The translations under genes were made by a program, and so were the position numbers. The notes beneath the pieces are model-generated. The model saw nothing but the letters and a program-made list of their open reading frames with translations, made no database searches and was not told where the DNA came from. This document shows positions 5,851-13,181 of a stretch of DNA of 13,748 bases, one piece after another. The stretch's first letter is position 1. Every line of letters begins with the position of its first letter. Source of the stretch: Planctomycetaceae bacterium (GTDB taxonomy: Bacteria > Planctomycetota > Planctomycetia > Pirellulales > Thermoguttaceae); NCBI GenBank assembly GCA_015062085.1, contig SUVI01000115.1, positions 1 through 13,748 on the forward strand. Direction: 5' to 3'.

Positions 5851-6834
5851 TTACGGCGCCGCAGTTACGTTTCCATCTTCTCGATTTCCACGATTGCGCC
5901 AGACGCTCAAATCCACAGCATAGGACATTCGATGCACGGAACCGTCGCACATTGCCATTCCCAGCGTCCCGGAGTGCGCGCTTCCCCACATCGTCAGTGA
6001 GTTGAATCCTTCCCGGTCCTGTGCCGGCCGGTCATAGGAAGAACGCTGATTGTCATTGTCGCAGCCGAAAAAAACGCCTTCATTGTCCGCAGTACACTGA
6101 CCGGTTTCATAGTATCCCGGCATGAGGTACTTTTCACCGCAAAAAATGGTATTCGTCAGCCCATCGGTGACTTCACTCTCCTTCACGGCACTAAAACGGA
6201 AAACGACGCCCGTGGAAGCCGGCGGAGTCATATTGAATGTGACAGCTTCAGGATAGGAGGCCGGAGTCAGAGCATTCGTCTCGCTCGAGCCGCTTGTGTC
6301 GCCGAAGCTGGCGGCATAATCACCTCGTGCCACTGCCGAGGCGGAGTCGGAATTGTAAAGTTTACCGATCGTTCCGGAATTGACATAGGCGTAAAGTTTT
6401 GGTTTACGTCTTGACGGACAGTGAAACATTGGAATCGAAGTCGTGATGAGGGTCTTTCCGTTTGCCTTTTTTTTCCCCGACGGGGCGGAATCAGGATTTT
6501 CCCCGAGAGACGAAAGCTGGTAAAGCGGCATCTGCTCCATGTACGGAAGGATACAGAAATACCAACTCCCCGGCTGACTCGCTCCGGAACCGCGGTCCGC
6601 GTCGCCCACCATGTAGTAGTGCCATCCGCCGGTAGGGTAGGCCTCCTGAACACTCACGTGACTCATCGAAGCCGTGACAAGCTGTTTCAAATGATTCGTA
6701 CACTGTGCGCTTCTCGCCGCTTCTCGAGCCTGCTGGACTGCCGGAAGTAACAGTCCCATCAGCATCCCAATGATCGCGATGACGACCAAAAGCTCAACAA
6801 GCGTAAACCCCAAACGCAACTGTCTTTTCCCCAT
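5851..6834 (-). CDS. DUF1559 (SBP_bac_10) type II secretion-like pseudopilin
   Basis: 327 residues. The N-terminus MGKRQLRLGFTLVELLVVIA is a textbook type IV prepilin leader, with cleavage expected between G9 and F10 and the conserved glutamate at E14. One hydrophobic helix follows, ending in LLPAVQQAREAARSAQC, the signature start of DUF1559. Near the C-terminus, H287 is followed by nine residues and D297-G298: this is the H-X9-DG motif of the planctomycete family. These proteins occur in dozens of copies per planctomycete genome. They are presumed to be pseudopilin-like surface or secretion components, with no proven individual function. The start is supported by GGGGGAAG five bases upstream of the ATG. 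Downstream, the LRR_5-FGE gene follows after 60 bp on the same strand, with no terminator seen between. Confidence 0.93.
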   Translation of the reverse strand: MGKRQLRLGFTLVELLVVIAIIGMLMGLLLPAVQQAREAARSAQCTNHLKQLVTASMSHVSVQEAYPTGGWHYYMVGDADRGSGASQPGSWYFCILPYMEQMPLYQLSSLGENPDSAPSGKKKANGKTLITTSIPMFHCPSRRKPKLYAYVNSGTIGKLYNSDSASAVARGDYAASFGDTSGSSETNALTPASYPEAVTFNMTPPASTGVVFRFSAVKESEVTDGLTNTIFCGEKYLMPGYYETGQCTADNEGVFFGCDNDNQRSSYDRPAQDREGFNSLTMWGSAHSGTLGMAMCDGSVHRMSYAVDLSVWRNRGNREDGNVTAAP

Positions 6835-6905
6835 TTTTACTTCCCCCGATCCAGAAGATATTCTTCAACACGGTCTCTTCAGAGCACCGCCGCAAATGTT
6901 TGTGC

Positions 6906-6939
6906 AGCCTGCCGCGATTTGGCACAGGCAGATGCAAGT
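6906..6939 (-). promoter_or_regulatory. Possible hairpin in the DUF1559 leader
   Basis: On the minus strand, GCCTG and CAGGC pair, flanked by TGCA with TGCA, giving an interrupted stem over about 34 nt. This begins right at the predicted transcript start. It could stabilise the transcript or be incidental; it matches no riboswitch I recognise. Confidence 0.3.
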
Positions 6940-6942
6940 TTA

Positions 6943-6951
6943 AGGATACCA
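6943..6951 (-). promoter_or_regulatory. Extended -10 promoter of the DUF1559 gene
   Basis: On the minus strand TGGTATCCT gives an extended -10 (TG, one base, TATCCT at 6943-6948). A good -35 is not visible upstream, where the sequence is A/T-rich (6952-6972). Transcription would start near 6936, giving a leader of about 100 nt before the ATG at 6834. Confidence 0.45.
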
Positions 6952-6970
6952 CAAAATTAAAAAAAGTAAA

Positions 6971-7094
6971 TAGGGGGGGGAGACTTAAAATCAACATTTT
7001 TACGCCAAATTTCTTTGAAATTCATCTTCAATAAAAAAAAGCAGCGAGCTCTCATGATTTTCAAAAAATTGCAGAAAAAAAACCGCCCCCCCTA
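6971..7094. repeat. G-run/C-run inverted pair framing the divergent intergenic region
   Basis: TAGGGGGGG at 6971-6979 (part of an eight-G run at 6973-6980) is the reverse complement of CCCCCCCTA at 7086-7094. Between them lie about 106 bp of A/T-rich DNA with several A-runs, and no gene. The C-run is 22 bp upstream of the -10 box of the plus-strand LRR gene, and the G-run is 20 bp beyond the DUF1559 -10 box. Homopolymers at such positions can change length by slippage. Confidence 0.45.
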
Positions 7095-7113
7095 GCAAGA
7101 TCCATCCCCATAT

Positions 7114-7121
7114 GGTATACT
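7114..7121 (+). promoter_or_regulatory. Extended -10 promoter of the SHD1/LRR_5 gene (-10 box 7116-7121)
   Basis: TGGTATACT is an extended -10 (TG at 7113-7114, TATACT at 7116-7121). The -35 position carries only TAGCAA (7093-7098, three matches). Transcription would start near 7128. This rules out the ATG at 7112 as the start codon of the downstream gene and favours 7184, or possibly 7166. Confidence 0.55.
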
Positions 7122-7183
7122 GTGATTCGGACAGATACACGCCAACATTCGCAAAGTGGTACACAATGCTAAAAGAAGAAAAA

Positions 7184-9196
7184 ATGACCCTCCCATTGAA
7201 CATTACGTCCTTGTTTGGCAGACGCACAGGGCGCCTGTTCGCAGTTCTTGCACTCCTCTGCTTCTCCATTTCGCCGGCAGCAGCGGAAGATAGTTTTCCG
7301 CTTCGCACGTGGACTGACCGTGACGGGAATACAATTTTGGCTCAGTACAATGGCTTGAGTTCCGATGAACAGTTCATTCGGCTTCTTGTGGAAGGAAAAC
7401 CGAGACGCTGGAAGATGGTAAATTTCTGCGACGAAGACCTTCTTTATGTCGCGAATATCAGCATCATCGAGCGGGAGGTCATTCTAAGAAATATTCCGGA
7501 ATTCAAGGCAGTTCTCTACGAGGCGGAACGTATCATTCCCGGCGATCCGGATCATCCCGAGTCACTGAAAACGTGGGTCTTGAATTCCGGGAAAAATATC
7601 CGAGCCACGTGGGACATCGAGAATGATGATCCGACACGAAACACGATCCCGCTGGTCATCGACGGAGAAACCGTACGGTTCCTTTTGACCGAATTTTCCG
7701 AAGAAGACCAAGAATTTGTCGCCGATGTGCGAAGTTCCGCACTCGCCCGCCTAGAAGCCTCCCGTAAGAAAAAACCCGAGAAACAGAAACTGTCCAACGC
7801 GCTTTTTGAGTACATGCTCTATCCTGATCATGCCGAGATCCTGCGAGTTCTGGATCCGACGGTCACCGAAGCAGTGATCCCTTCCAGGATCGACGGCCTT
7901 CCCGTCACAAAGATCAGAGATCACGCCTTCTTCAAACACGGTAAACTGACCAGTGTGATCATTTCCGACGGCGTTCAGACGATCGGCAACTGGGCCTTTG
8001 CGTCCTGTTCGAGTCTGGAAAATCTCCAGATCCCGGAAACAGTAACGCGCATCGGTGACTCTGCGTTCTTTCACTGTACTTCCCTGAAAAGCGTTTCTCT
8101 CTCTCCCAACCTAAAAAAGATCTCATCCCGTGCTTTCGCAGCCTGCGGCAGCCTCACGCTCCACGGTACGAAAGGTTCAGCGGCCGAAAAATATGCCGCG
8201 GCAGAAAAGGTCCCCTTCGCAGAAGAAAGAGGACTCTTCACCGCAAGCGCACAGGAAAGCGGTTTCCAGTTCATCATACACCGGGATCATGCAGAGATCA
8301 CGCGCTACACAGGCAGTGCGCAGGAACTTGAAGTTCCTGAATCGATCAATGGGCTTCCCGTCACAGTGATCGCCAAACGCGCATTTTCCCAATGCAGCAG
8401 CCTGACCTCCGTAAAGATCCCGGACTCCGTCACCATGGTCGGAAGCGGACTGTTCGACGGAACACAGGTCCAGCTCGAAGACGCATTTGGACGCCACCCC
8501 AACTTCTGCGTCGAGGACGGCATTCTCTTTGACCGCGAGAAAAAAAAGCTCATCCACTACCCCCGCAACAGTAAACGGACGGAATTCACCATCCCGGAAA
8601 CCGTTACGGAGATAGCAGACGAAGCGTTTGCCTCATGCCCATACCTCACCTCCGTCACGATCCGCAAAGGAGTCCGCGTCATTGCACAGAATGCCTTCGC
8701 AAACTCCGCATATCTCGTTCTGCACGGCACCCCGAATTCCTATGCGGAAAGTTACGTTCGTACTTGGGAAAACGAAGTCTCCGGGCAGAATATCTTCACC
8801 TTTCCAGACGATTTCACGATCGAGAAGGTCGAACAGATCCCCAATCCCAAATTTCCAGACACGGGAGGAAGAAACTTCATTTTCCGAAATCCGAATGACG
8901 AAATGCTCCTTTTCTCCTCCTACGGCAGAAGTATCCTCAAAATATTCTCGATCTGGCAGGAAATGGTGAAAGACAGCGAAAATCTTCTTTTCAAGGAAGA
9001 GTTTCAGTGGCGAGGACATACCGGGATCGCGGCAGGACGGATCCAGAACGGAAACTGCGTCTGCGTCTGCGTGCTCGGTCTGACTTCGAAAAACGGAAAA
9101 TTCGAGATCACCCCCGAAGTCTGCGCGCTTCTGGGAATGGGAACGGAACCGGAGTTCGCGGAAAAATTCAAGGCACTGATCCGTACCGCGGAATAA
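7184..9196 (+). CDS. Secreted protein with two SHD1-like domains and BspA-type leucine-rich repeats
   Basis: 670 residues from the ATG at 7184, which has AGAAG at 7174-7178 before it. An in-frame ATG at 7166 is possible but has no ribosome binding site, and the one at 7112 lies before the predicted transcript start. Residues 1-34 form a signal peptide (GRLFAVLALLCFSISPAAA, cleavage before ED). Residues 38-90 (RTWTDRDGN to DEDLLYV) and 127-180 (ESLKTWV to FSEEDQEFV) resemble SLA1 homology domain 1, common in planctomycete exported proteins. Residues 205-345 and 360-530 are two LRR_5 blocks, each ending in the same cap: LHGTKGSAAEKYAA and LHGTPNSYAESY. Residues 535-670 match no family I recognise and include the odd CVCVCV. 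It probably acts outside the cytoplasmic membrane in protein or surface binding; no enzymatic motif is visible. Confidence 0.82.
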   Translation: MTLPLNITSLFGRRTGRLFAVLALLCFSISPAAAEDSFPLRTWTDRDGNTILAQYNGLSSDEQFIRLLVEGKPRRWKMVNFCDEDLLYVANISIIEREVILRNIPEFKAVLYEAERIIPGDPDHPESLKTWVLNSGKNIRATWDIENDDPTRNTIPLVIDGETVRFLLTEFSEEDQEFVADVRSSALARLEASRKKKPEKQKLSNALFEYMLYPDHAEILRVLDPTVTEAVIPSRIDGLPVTKIRDHAFFKHGKLTSVIISDGVQTIGNWAFASCSSLENLQIPETVTRIGDSAFFHCTSLKSVSLSPNLKKISSRAFAACGSLTLHGTKGSAAEKYAAAEKVPFAEERGLFTASAQESGFQFIIHRDHAEITRYTGSAQELEVPESINGLPVTVIAKRAFSQCSSLTSVKIPDSVTMVGSGLFDGTQVQLEDAFGRHPNFCVEDGILFDREKKKLIHYPRNSKRTEFTIPETVTEIADEAFASCPYLTSVTIRKGVRVIAQNAFANSAYLVLHGTPNSYAESYVRTWENEVSGQNIFTFPDDFTIEKVEQIPNPKFPDTGGRNFIFRNPNDEMLLFSSYGRSILKIFSIWQEMVKDSENLLFKEEFQWRGHTGIAAGRIQNGNCVCVCVLGLTSKNGKFEITPEVCALLGMGTEPEFAEKFKALIRTAE

Positions 9197-9241
9197 ATGC
9201 GGAATAAATGCGGAATAAATGCGGAATAAATGCGGAATAAA
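9188..9241 (+). repeat. 11-bp tandem repeat, nearly five copies, containing the stop codon
   Basis: The unit GCGGAATAAAT occurs at 9188-9198, 9199-9209, 9210-9220 and 9221-9231, with a final 10-base copy at 9232-9241. The stop codon of the SHD1/LRR_5 gene (9194-9196) is the TAA of copy 1. Because 11 is not a multiple of three, the later copies place TAA in all frames. Copy number could vary without changing the protein. Confidence 0.9.
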
Positions 9242-9250
9242 GAAGGAAAA

Positions 9251-9328
9251 ATGAGTAAGTCCGGACACGAAATTCTCGAAAAGCACAAAAAACTCGAAAG
9301 GAGCTTCCTTCTTCAAATTGTTTTGTGA
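9251..9328 (+). CDS. Possible 25-residue small ORF with a strong ribosome binding site
   Basis: ATG at 9251 runs to TGA at 9326 and encodes 25 residues, starting MSKSGHEILEKHKKLERSF and ending in LLQIVL: a charged helix followed by a short hydrophobic end. AGAAGGA at 9241-9247 is an excellent Shine-Dalgarno sequence at correct spacing. That sequence lies within AAGAAGGAA (9240-9248), the exact reverse complement of TTCCTTCTT (9305-9313), so the site may be hidden by pairing. It would have to be read from the SHD1/LRR_5 transcript. It could easily be a chance ORF, and no homologue is recognised. Confidence 0.25.
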   Translation: MSKSGHEILEKHKKLERSFLLQIVL

Positions 9329-9565
9329 AATCGTGTACTTCGTTAAATTCGCGTTAAAGAGCTCCAGCCCACCCCACTTTCGAATCTCATTCTCGCATTT
9401 CAGCGGTAAAAATCGCGATGCAAAATCCCATGCAGCTACTGGCGAAACCGTAAAAAAACGCCTTTTTTCTGTCATTGGGGCCGAAAACCATAAAGAAAAC
9501 CCCAAAAAATCGGCATAAATCTCAAAAATTTCCAAAAAAATCTTGAAAAAGAGGGGGGTCCCCCG
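9329..9565. other. AT-rich gap between the SHD1/LRR_5 gene and the nqr promoter
   Basis: No gene is supported here. GGCG (9441-9444) and CGCC (9459-9462), followed by TTTTTT (9463-9468), might form a weak terminator for the upstream gene; the 4-bp stem makes this doubtful. Near the right end is a G6-T-C5 run at 9553-9564 that could fold on itself, followed on the minus strand by TCTTTTTC. No minus-strand gene nearby would use it as a terminator. A long minus-strand reading frame crosses this gap but looks spurious. Confidence 0.4.
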
Positions 9566-9593
9566 TCGAAAATAGTTAGTATTGTGGTACAAT
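9566..9593 (+). promoter_or_regulatory. Promoter of the nqr operon
   Basis: TCGAAA (9566-9571, four matches to the -35 consensus), a 16-bp spacer and TACAAT (9588-9593) with an upstream TG at 9585-9586 give an extended -10 promoter. Transcription would start near 9600, about 124 nt before the nqrA start codon. Confidence 0.55.
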
Positions 9594-9606
9594 AGGGAAT
9601 CTGTGT

Positions 9607-9651
9607 GGGACTAAGTACTTTCTTAGTGCCATACATGACGGGACACTGTCC
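9607..9651 (+). promoter_or_regulatory. Structured 5' leader of the nqr operon
   Basis: GGGACTAAG (9607-9615) and CTTAGTGCC (9622-9630) form a 9-bp stem with one mismatch and a six-base loop, starting about 7 nt into the predicted transcript. A smaller hairpin, GGAC (9641-9644) with GTCC (9648-9651), follows. The rest of the leader to 9723 is less structured. This could be a cis-regulatory RNA, but it matches no class I can name from sequence. Confidence 0.35.
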
Positions 9652-9723
9652 TTGGGCAGCGTTTCCGAATTCCTATCCATAGAAAAATTGAGTCGTTTTA
9701 TTTAATCCCAAGAAGATTTAGCT

Positions 9724-11094
9724 ATGCAGAAATTTACGATTAGAAAAGGCCTTGATCTTCCGATCGCCGGTCCGCCGGAACAGAAGATCCACGGGGCAAA
9801 AGCGGTCAGTAAAGTTGCGCTGGCGGGGCCGGACTATGTGGGTCTGCGTCCTGCATTGGCTGTTCAGGTGGGAGATAAGGTCAAACTTGGCCAAGTACTG
9901 TTCACGGACATGAAAAATCCTGGTGTACAGTTCACGTCTCCAGCCAGCGGTACAGTGGAATCCATCAATCGCGGCGAACGCCGTTCCTTCCAGTCGATCG
10001 TCATTACGGTCGATCACAAAATGGAATCCGCAGGCGAAACGCTGACTTTCGGCAAATATGAAGATACGAAACTCGCCTCCATCCCGCGTGAAGAAGTCGT
10101 AAAAGAACTGACCGAAAGCGGTCTCTGGACCTCCTTCCGCACGCGTCCGTACGGTAAAGTCCCGGCAGTCGATTCCGCACCGGCCGCGATTTTCATCAAC
10201 GCGATGGACACCAACCCGCTCGCAGCGGATCCTCAGATCGTCATCGCAGCAGACAAAAAAGCGTTTTGTGACGGTCTTCAGGTCATTTCTGCATTGAAAG
10301 CTCCCCAGATGTTCGTCTGCCGTGCAGCCGGCGCTAACATTCCGGGTGAAGAACTGAACATTCCGGGTCTCGTGGAAGCCTCCTTCAAGGGTCCGCATCC
10401 GGCAGGACTTTCCGGCACGCACATTCATTTCCTCCGCCCTGCGAGCACGAAAAACGTCGTCTGGTACATCGGATACCAGGACGTCATCGCGATCGGAAAA
10501 CTCTTCACGACGGGTAAACTGGACGTCACGCGCGTCATCTCGCTCGCCGGTCCGCGGGTGGATCGTCCGCGTCTGCTCAAGACCCGCATGGGCGCGAGCA
10601 TCTCGCAAATCACGAAGGGCGAACTCCTCCAGAACGACAACCGAATCGTGAGCGGCTCGGTCCTCAACGGCCGGACCGCCGCCGACGCGCTGGCGTATCT
10701 GGGACGCTACCATACGCAGGTCACAGTATTGGAAGAAGGCGACAAACGCTATCTCTTCGGCTGGGTCATGCCTGGCTTCACCAAGTACTCCTTCAAGTGG
10801 GTCAATTTCTCCAGCCTCTATCCGTGGAAGAAATTCCGCATGACGACCGGTCTCCACGGCGGACACCGCGCGATCGTTCCGATCGGAAGTTTCGAGGAAG
10901 TCATGCCGCTGGACATCGTGCCGACCTACCTTCTCCGCTCACTTTCGTACAAAGATCTGGAAGAAGCAGAAGCTCTCGGCGCGCTGGAGCTTGAGGAAGA
11001 AGATCTCGCTCTGTGCACGTTCGTCGACCCGGGCAAAAACGACTTTGGCGCGATGCTCCGCGACGTCTTGACTACGATTGAGAAGGAGGGCTGA
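9724..11094 (+). CDS. nqrA: Na+-translocating NADH:quinone reductase subunit A
   Basis: 456 residues, normal for NqrA. This is the soluble, cytoplasm-facing subunit of the six-subunit Na+-NQR, related to RnfC and linked to quinone binding. The N-terminus [16 protein letters not shown] and the barrel-sandwich (biotinyl/lipoyl-like) segment at residues 38-85, with [18 protein letters not shown], are diagnostic. No membrane span is seen. AGAAG at 9711-9715 provides a modest ribosome binding site for the ATG. It is the first gene of a tight operon: nqrB starts 5 bp after its stop, with its ribosome binding site inside the nqrA 3' end. The complex oxidises NADH, reduces quinone and pumps Na+ out, so the host likely runs a sodium-based energy economy. 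Confidence 0.96.
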   Translation: MQKFTIRKGLDLPIAGPPEQKIHGAKAVSKVALAGPDYVGLRPALAVQVGDKVKLGQVLFTDMKNPGVQFTSPASGTVESINRGERRSFQSIVITVDHKMESAGETLTFGKYEDTKLASIPREEVVKELTESGLWTSFRTRPYGKVPAVDSAPAAIFINAMDTNPLAADPQIVIAADKKAFCDGLQVISALKAPQMFVCRAAGANIPGEELNIPGLVEASFKGPHPAGLSGTHIHFLRPASTKNVVWYIGYQDVIAIGKLFTTGKLDVTRVISLAGPRVDRPRLLKTRMGASISQITKGELLQNDNRIVSGSVLNGRTAADALAYLGRYHTQVTVLEEGDKRYLFGWVMPGFTKYSFKWVNFSSLYPWKKFRMTTGLHGGHRAIVPIGSFEEVMPLDIVPTYLLRSLSYKDLEEAEALGALELEEEDLALCTFVDPGKNDFGAMLRDVLTTIEKEG

Positions 11095-11098
11095 TCTC

Positions 11099-12391
11099 AT
11101 GCTGCGTAAAATTATGGACAAAGTCGGCACGATGTTTGAAACCAACAAACTCCTCAAGCCGCTCTACCCGGCGTACGATGCGATCGATACGTTCCTCTAC
11201 ACGCCGAAACACGTCGCTTCCGGCACCGTGCACGTGCGCGACACTCTCTGCCTGAAACGCACGATGACGACCGTCATGATCGCCGTCCTTCCCTGCGTCC
11301 TCTGGGCAATGTTCAACACCGGATACCAGGCCTTCGCCGCGATGCAGGCCGCCGGAATGGCAGAGATCCCGGTTTCCGGTTCCTGGCTTTCCTTCCAGTG
11401 GCAGGCATGGCTCATGACGCAGCTCATCGACTGGACGAAAGACTGCGGAATGTTCGCGCTGACCGCCGATCCCTCAAACTGGCTCGCGTGCTGCGTTTAC
11501 GGCGCGCTCTACTTCGTCCCGGTCTATGCCGTGACGTTCATCGTCGGTATCCTCTGGGAGCTGCTCTTCGCCTCGGTAAAGAAAGAAGAGATCAATGAAG
11601 GTTTCTTCGTCACCTCGCTCCTTCTCCCGCTGACGCTTCCCGCCACGATCCCGCTTTGGCAGGTCGCCATCGCCATCACGTTCGGCGTCGTCGTCGCGAA
11701 GGAGATCTTCGGCGGTACCGGCCGCAACTTCCTCAACCCCGCGCTTGCCGCGCGTGCGTTCCTCTTCTTCACCTTCGCCACGAACATCTCCGGCGATGCG
11801 TGCTGGGTCGCGGTGGACGGCATCTCCTCCGCCACGCCTTTGGGAATGACTCTGACCAGCGGCATGGACGGCATCCGTCAGCTCGCTTCCGCGCAGGGAC
11901 TTACCGAGATGCAGTACTGGTTCTACGCGTTCATCGGTCTGATCCCCGGTTCGATGGGTGAAACTTCGACGCTCGCGTGCCTCATCGGTGCAGCACTGCT
12001 CATCTACACGGGCATCGGTTCCTGGCGCATCATGGCGAGTATGCTCGCCGGTTCCATGGCTACCGCCGGTTTCTTCTACTTCCTGTACGCGATCGGCTCC
12101 GTAAACGACCCGGTTTACGGCGTCTTCCCCCACTGGCACTTCGTCCTTGGCGGTCTCGCGTTCGGTATGATCTTTATGGCCACCGACCCGGTCACGGCCT
12201 CCATGACTTCCATCGGACAGTACGTTTACGGTTTCCTCATCGGTTTCCTCGTCCTGCTCGTCCGTGCGGTCAACCCGGCTTACCCGGAAGGCGTGATGCT
12301 GGCGATCCTCTTCGGAAACGTCTGCGCCCCGCTGATCGACTACTTCATCGTTCAGGCCAATATCAAGAGAAGGGAGCTGCGCAATGTCTAA
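11099..12391 (+). CDS. nqrB: Na+-translocating NADH:quinone reductase subunit B
   Basis: 430 residues with many membrane helices. This is the main membrane subunit of Na+-NQR, carrying a covalent FMN, and is related to RnfD. The FMN attachment motif is visible as SSATPLG, with T246 (codon 11834-11836) as the expected threonine bound by phosphoester. GGTGRNFLNPALAARAF is another conserved NqrB segment. The ATG at 11099 is chosen over an upstream in-frame one at 11078 because AGAAGGAGGG (11081-11090) lies eight bases before it and the upstream start would be within nqrA. Its last 8 bp overlap the start of nqrC. FMN loading needs an ApbE-type flavin transferase, which is not encoded here. Confidence 0.96.
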   Translation: MLRKIMDKVGTMFETNKLLKPLYPAYDAIDTFLYTPKHVASGTVHVRDTLCLKRTMTTVMIAVLPCVLWAMFNTGYQAFAAMQAAGMAEIPVSGSWLSFQWQAWLMTQLIDWTKDCGMFALTADPSNWLACCVYGALYFVPVYAVTFIVGILWELLFASVKKEEINEGFFVTSLLLPLTLPATIPLWQVAIAITFGVVVAKEIFGGTGRNFLNPALAARAFLFFTFATNISGDACWVAVDGISSATPLGMTLTSGMDGIRQLASAQGLTEMQYWFYAFIGLIPGSMGETSTLACLIGAALLIYTGIGSWRIMASMLAGSMATAGFFYFLYAIGSVNDPVYGVFPHWHFVLGGLAFGMIFMATDPVTASMTSIGQYVYGFLIGFLVLLVRAVNPAYPEGVMLAILFGNVCAPLIDYFIVQANIKRRELRNV

Positions 12392-13181
12392 AATGAAAGA
12401 TTCCGTTTTCGGCACGTTCCTCGTCGCGTTCGTGGTCTGTGCCGTCTGTTCCGTTTTCGTCGCGTCGGCCGCGGTCATCCTCCGCCCGATCCAGGCAAAA
12501 AACGCGGAACTGTTCAAGAACAAAAACATCCTCATCGCCTGCGGTCTGATCGACAAAAACGACAAGATCTCCGCCGAAAAATGCGAGGAACTTCTCAATT
12601 CCGTCCGTATTTTGAAAGTGGACCTTTCCACCCAGAAGATCGTTGCGGAAGGTGCGGAAGCCCTTCAGTACGACGAACGCACTGCGGCCAAAACGCCGGG
12701 TGAATCCGTCGCGATCACCGGCTCGAAGTTCAACGTGGGACTCGCTTCTCGCGGACGCTATGGTCTGCTTTTCGTCGCGGAGAATCCCGAAACCAAAGAA
12801 AAGCGCGTGGTGCTTCCGCTCGTCGGACGCGGTCTCTGGTCCGTCATGTCCGCCTTCATCGCTCTGGACGGAAGCGACATGAACACCGTCAAGAGTCTCC
12901 TTTTCTATGATCAGGGAGAAACGGCCGGTCTCGGCGGCGAAGTGGAAAACCCGAACTGGGCTGCCCGATGGGTCGGAAAGAAAGCCTTTGACGGCAATCA
13001 GCCTGCCATCCGCGTCATCAAGGGGGCGGCTCCGATGGATTCCGAATTTGAAGTGGACGGCATCTCCGGCGCGACACTCACGTGCAATGGTGTGAACGGT
13101 ACGGTCGGTTACTGGCTCGCCCTCTACAAACCGGTACTCGACAAAATCGCCGAAGAAGAAAAAATGGGAGGAAATGAATAA
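12384..13181 (+). CDS. nqrC: Na+-translocating NADH:quinone reductase subunit C
   Basis: 265 residues. One N-terminal membrane helix (about residues 8-33) anchors a domain that carries a second covalent FMN; it is related to RnfG. The motif [10 protein letters not shown] contains T231 (codon 13074-13076), the expected FMN-bearing threonine. AGGGAG at 12371-12376, inside the nqrB end, supports the ATG at 12384. The ATGTCTAA overlap of 8 bp with nqrB suggests translational coupling. The downstream nqrD start overlaps its stop by one base (TAATG). Confidence 0.96.
   Translation: MSKMKDSVFGTFLVAFVVCAVCSVFVASAAVILRPIQAKNAELFKNKNILIACGLIDKNDKISAEKCEELLNSVRILKVDLSTQKIVAEGAEALQYDERTAAKTPGESVAITGSKFNVGLASRGRYGLLFVAENPETKEKRVVLPLVGRGLWSVMSAFIALDGSDMNTVKSLLFYDQGETAGLGGEVENPNWAARWVGKKAFDGNQPAIRVIKGAAPMDSEFEVDGISGATLTCNGVNGTVGYWLALYKPVLDKIAEEEKMGGNE

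Noticed and set aside
8633..9592. 319-codon minus-strand reading frame over the LRR gene 3' end and the intergenic gap
   Set aside because: More than half is antisense to the SHD1/LRR_5 gene. The rest contains a peptide repeat produced by the 11-bp tandem repeat, and there is no ribosome binding site or recognisable domain.
9718..10866. 382-codon minus-strand frame opposite nqrA
   Set aside because: The nqrA frame is certain. The antisense product is rich in Arg, Asp and Phe, as expected from the reverse of its codon use.
11474..12631. 385-codon minus-strand frame opposite nqrB and nqrC
   Set aside because: It is antisense to two certain genes with clear FMN motifs, and the product is a charged low-complexity peptide.
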